From Candidatus Omnitrophota bacterium (GTDB lineage Bacteria > Omnitrophota > Gorgyraeia > B26-G9): a DNA stretch of 5,247 nucleotides. Location: NCBI GenBank assembly GCA_018399295.1, contig JAGYOO010000120.1, forward strand, positions 1 to 5,247, in the 5' to 3' direction. Shown in pieces: positions 4,356 to 5,247 of this stretch. The notes under the pieces are model-generated. The model had not been told where the DNA came from. It worked only from the letters and a program-made list of their open reading frames with translations, and searched no databases. Within the stretch, counting starts at the first letter, position 1. Each line of letters begins with the position of its first letter. Position numbers and translations under genes: made by a program.

Positions 4356-5127
4356 ACTTCGCAGGCTTGAGAGACTTATCCATGACCAGCGCCGCTTGGC
4401 TGTAGCCTGTTCCGGTGGGGTTGACAGCACTCTTGTTGCTTTCCTCGCTCACAGAATACTCGGGGAAAACAGCCTCGCCTTGACTGCTGTAACTGAGTTT
4501 GTTCCTGAGGCGCATGTCAAAGCAGCGGGTAAAATATGCCGCCAGCTCAAAATTCCACACAATCTGCTTCAAATTCCTCTGCTTAAAACCGCTCAGATTA
4601 CGGCTAATACCGCCCTTCGGTGTTACTACTGTAAACGTTCAATAATGCAGAGGATACTCAGGGAAGCCCGGCGTCAAGGGTTTAAGACCCTTGCAGACGG
4701 GACAAATCGCGATGATCTGCGGGAAGCTCGGCCAGGAGAGAAGGCCCTGCAAGAGCTGAAAGTAAGCTCACCTTTGGCCGAGGCTGGTATTGGGAAGGCC
4801 GAGGTCCGCGTTCTGGCCCGTTCTTTCGGCCTGCCTAACTGGCAAGCTCCGTCGTATTCCTGTCTGGCTACCCGCATTAGACTGAAGGAAGAGATTACGC
4901 GGGAAAAGCTGAAAATGGTGGAATCAGCGGAAAGACTGCTTTCAGAGTCTGATTTCCAATATTTGAGAGTGAGATTGAGCGAAAAAACAGCCCGAATCGA
5001 GGTGGAGCGAAATAGAATACCTCTGCTGGTGAAGAAAATGGATGAAAAAATGCTCAAGAAGCTTAAGCAGGCCGGATTCCAGACCGTCTGCATTGACCTG
5101 GAAGGATATCGACGGCAGGAAGGGTAA
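4336..5127 (+). CDS. larE: ATP-dependent sulfur transferase, LarE family
   Basis: LarE adenylates pyridinium-3,5-biscarboxylate mononucleotide and inserts sulfur to make the nickel-pincer nucleotide cofactor of lactate racemase and other LarA-type enzymes. The start chosen is ATG 4336 (263 residues, a normal length); an in-frame ATG at 4294 lies inside cysK and adds non-family sequence. Motifs are the PP-loop ACSGGVDST (24-32), RCYYCK (95-100), DGTNRDD (121-127) and PSYSCLATR (172-180). Cys176 falls at the position and motif of the sacrificial cysteine of Lactobacillus plantarum LarE. Cys96 and Cys99 with Cys176 could instead bind a [4Fe-4S] cluster, as described for the Thermotoga maritima enzyme; this is inference. 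It overlaps cysK by 20 bp in another frame, so both are probably one transcript, with cysteine supply next to a sulfur-using enzyme. No larA, larB or larC is in the window. Confidence 0.9.
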   Translation: MKISASKLRRLERLIHDQRRLAVACSGGVDSTLVAFLAHRILGENSLALTAVTEFVPEAHVKAAGKICRQLKIPHNLLQIPLLKTAQITANTALRCYYCKRSIMQRILREARRQGFKTLADGTNRDDLREARPGEKALQELKVSSPLAEAGIGKAEVRVLARSFGLPNWQAPSYSCLATRIRLKEEITREKLKMVESAERLLSESDFQYLRVRLSEKTARIEVERNRIPLLVKKMDEKMLKKLKQAGFQTVCIDLEGYRRQEG

Positions 5128-5247
5128 AGCTGCCCCATTCTTAATTGCCCATTTAGTGCCCTGTAATCAATCACCCCACATCCTCCTACAACCTATAACA
5201 ACTTAACCGGTTTACATAGCCTAAAAGAAGCATTTTTCTTTTGTTTT
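5128..5247. other. Intergenic tail, no gene seen
   Basis: No coding region is evident in these 120 bases. A weak AT-only-type hairpin (AAAAGAA 5223-5229 with TTCTTTT 5236-5242) followed by a T-rich end could be a poor intrinsic terminator for cysK-larE. Its stem is too weak for a confident call, and the window stops there. Confidence 0.4.

Overview
The window holds seven protein-coding genes, all on the + strand: the 3' part of nadE, then hisH, a GxxExxY-family gene, hisF, a second GxxExxY gene, cysK and larE. The spaces between them, and one site inside hisF, carry several different families of short dispersed repeats. Housekeeping genes broken up by AT-rich palindromic and tandem repeats, with multi-copy GxxExxY genes, are what I associate with uncultivated Gram-negative candidate phyla such as Omnitrophota and relatives. 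That taxonomic guess is an inference from style; no marker gene is present. The window probably starts at or near a contig edge, because nadE lacks its 5' part and its first readable bases look degraded.

Layout. 1-602: NAD synthetase C-terminal part. 603-779: intergenic DNA able to form a long imperfect hairpin, with a GC-rich palindrome in its left half. 780-1397: hisH. 1404-1863: cassette 1, a GxxExxY gene between inverted 9-nt repeat arrays, followed by 8-nt 'atgagct' repeats that run up to hisF. 1932-2768: hisF, with an in-frame repeat insertion of about 25-30 codons just after catalytic Asp130. 2765-2850: a short repeat remnant. 2851-3370: cassette 2, homologous to cassette 1, again ending just upstream of a gene. 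3417-4355: cysK. 4336-5127: larE, overlapping the end of cysK by 20 bp. 5128-5247: no gene seen.

Function. HisH and HisF form imidazole glycerol phosphate synthase (glutaminase plus cyclase), which links histidine and purine metabolism; a cassette separates their genes. NadE makes NAD+, CysK makes cysteine, and LarE is a sulfur transferase for the nickel-pincer nucleotide cofactor. No larA, larB or larC is visible here.

The main novelty is in the repeats. There are two copies of a compact unit, a PD-(D/E)XK-like GxxExxY gene enclosed by inverted arrays of CACAGAG-type 9-mers. Its 3' array is read in the gene's own frame and can supply the stop codon. Separately, a repeat of a different family has been absorbed in frame into the essential-type enzyme HisF.
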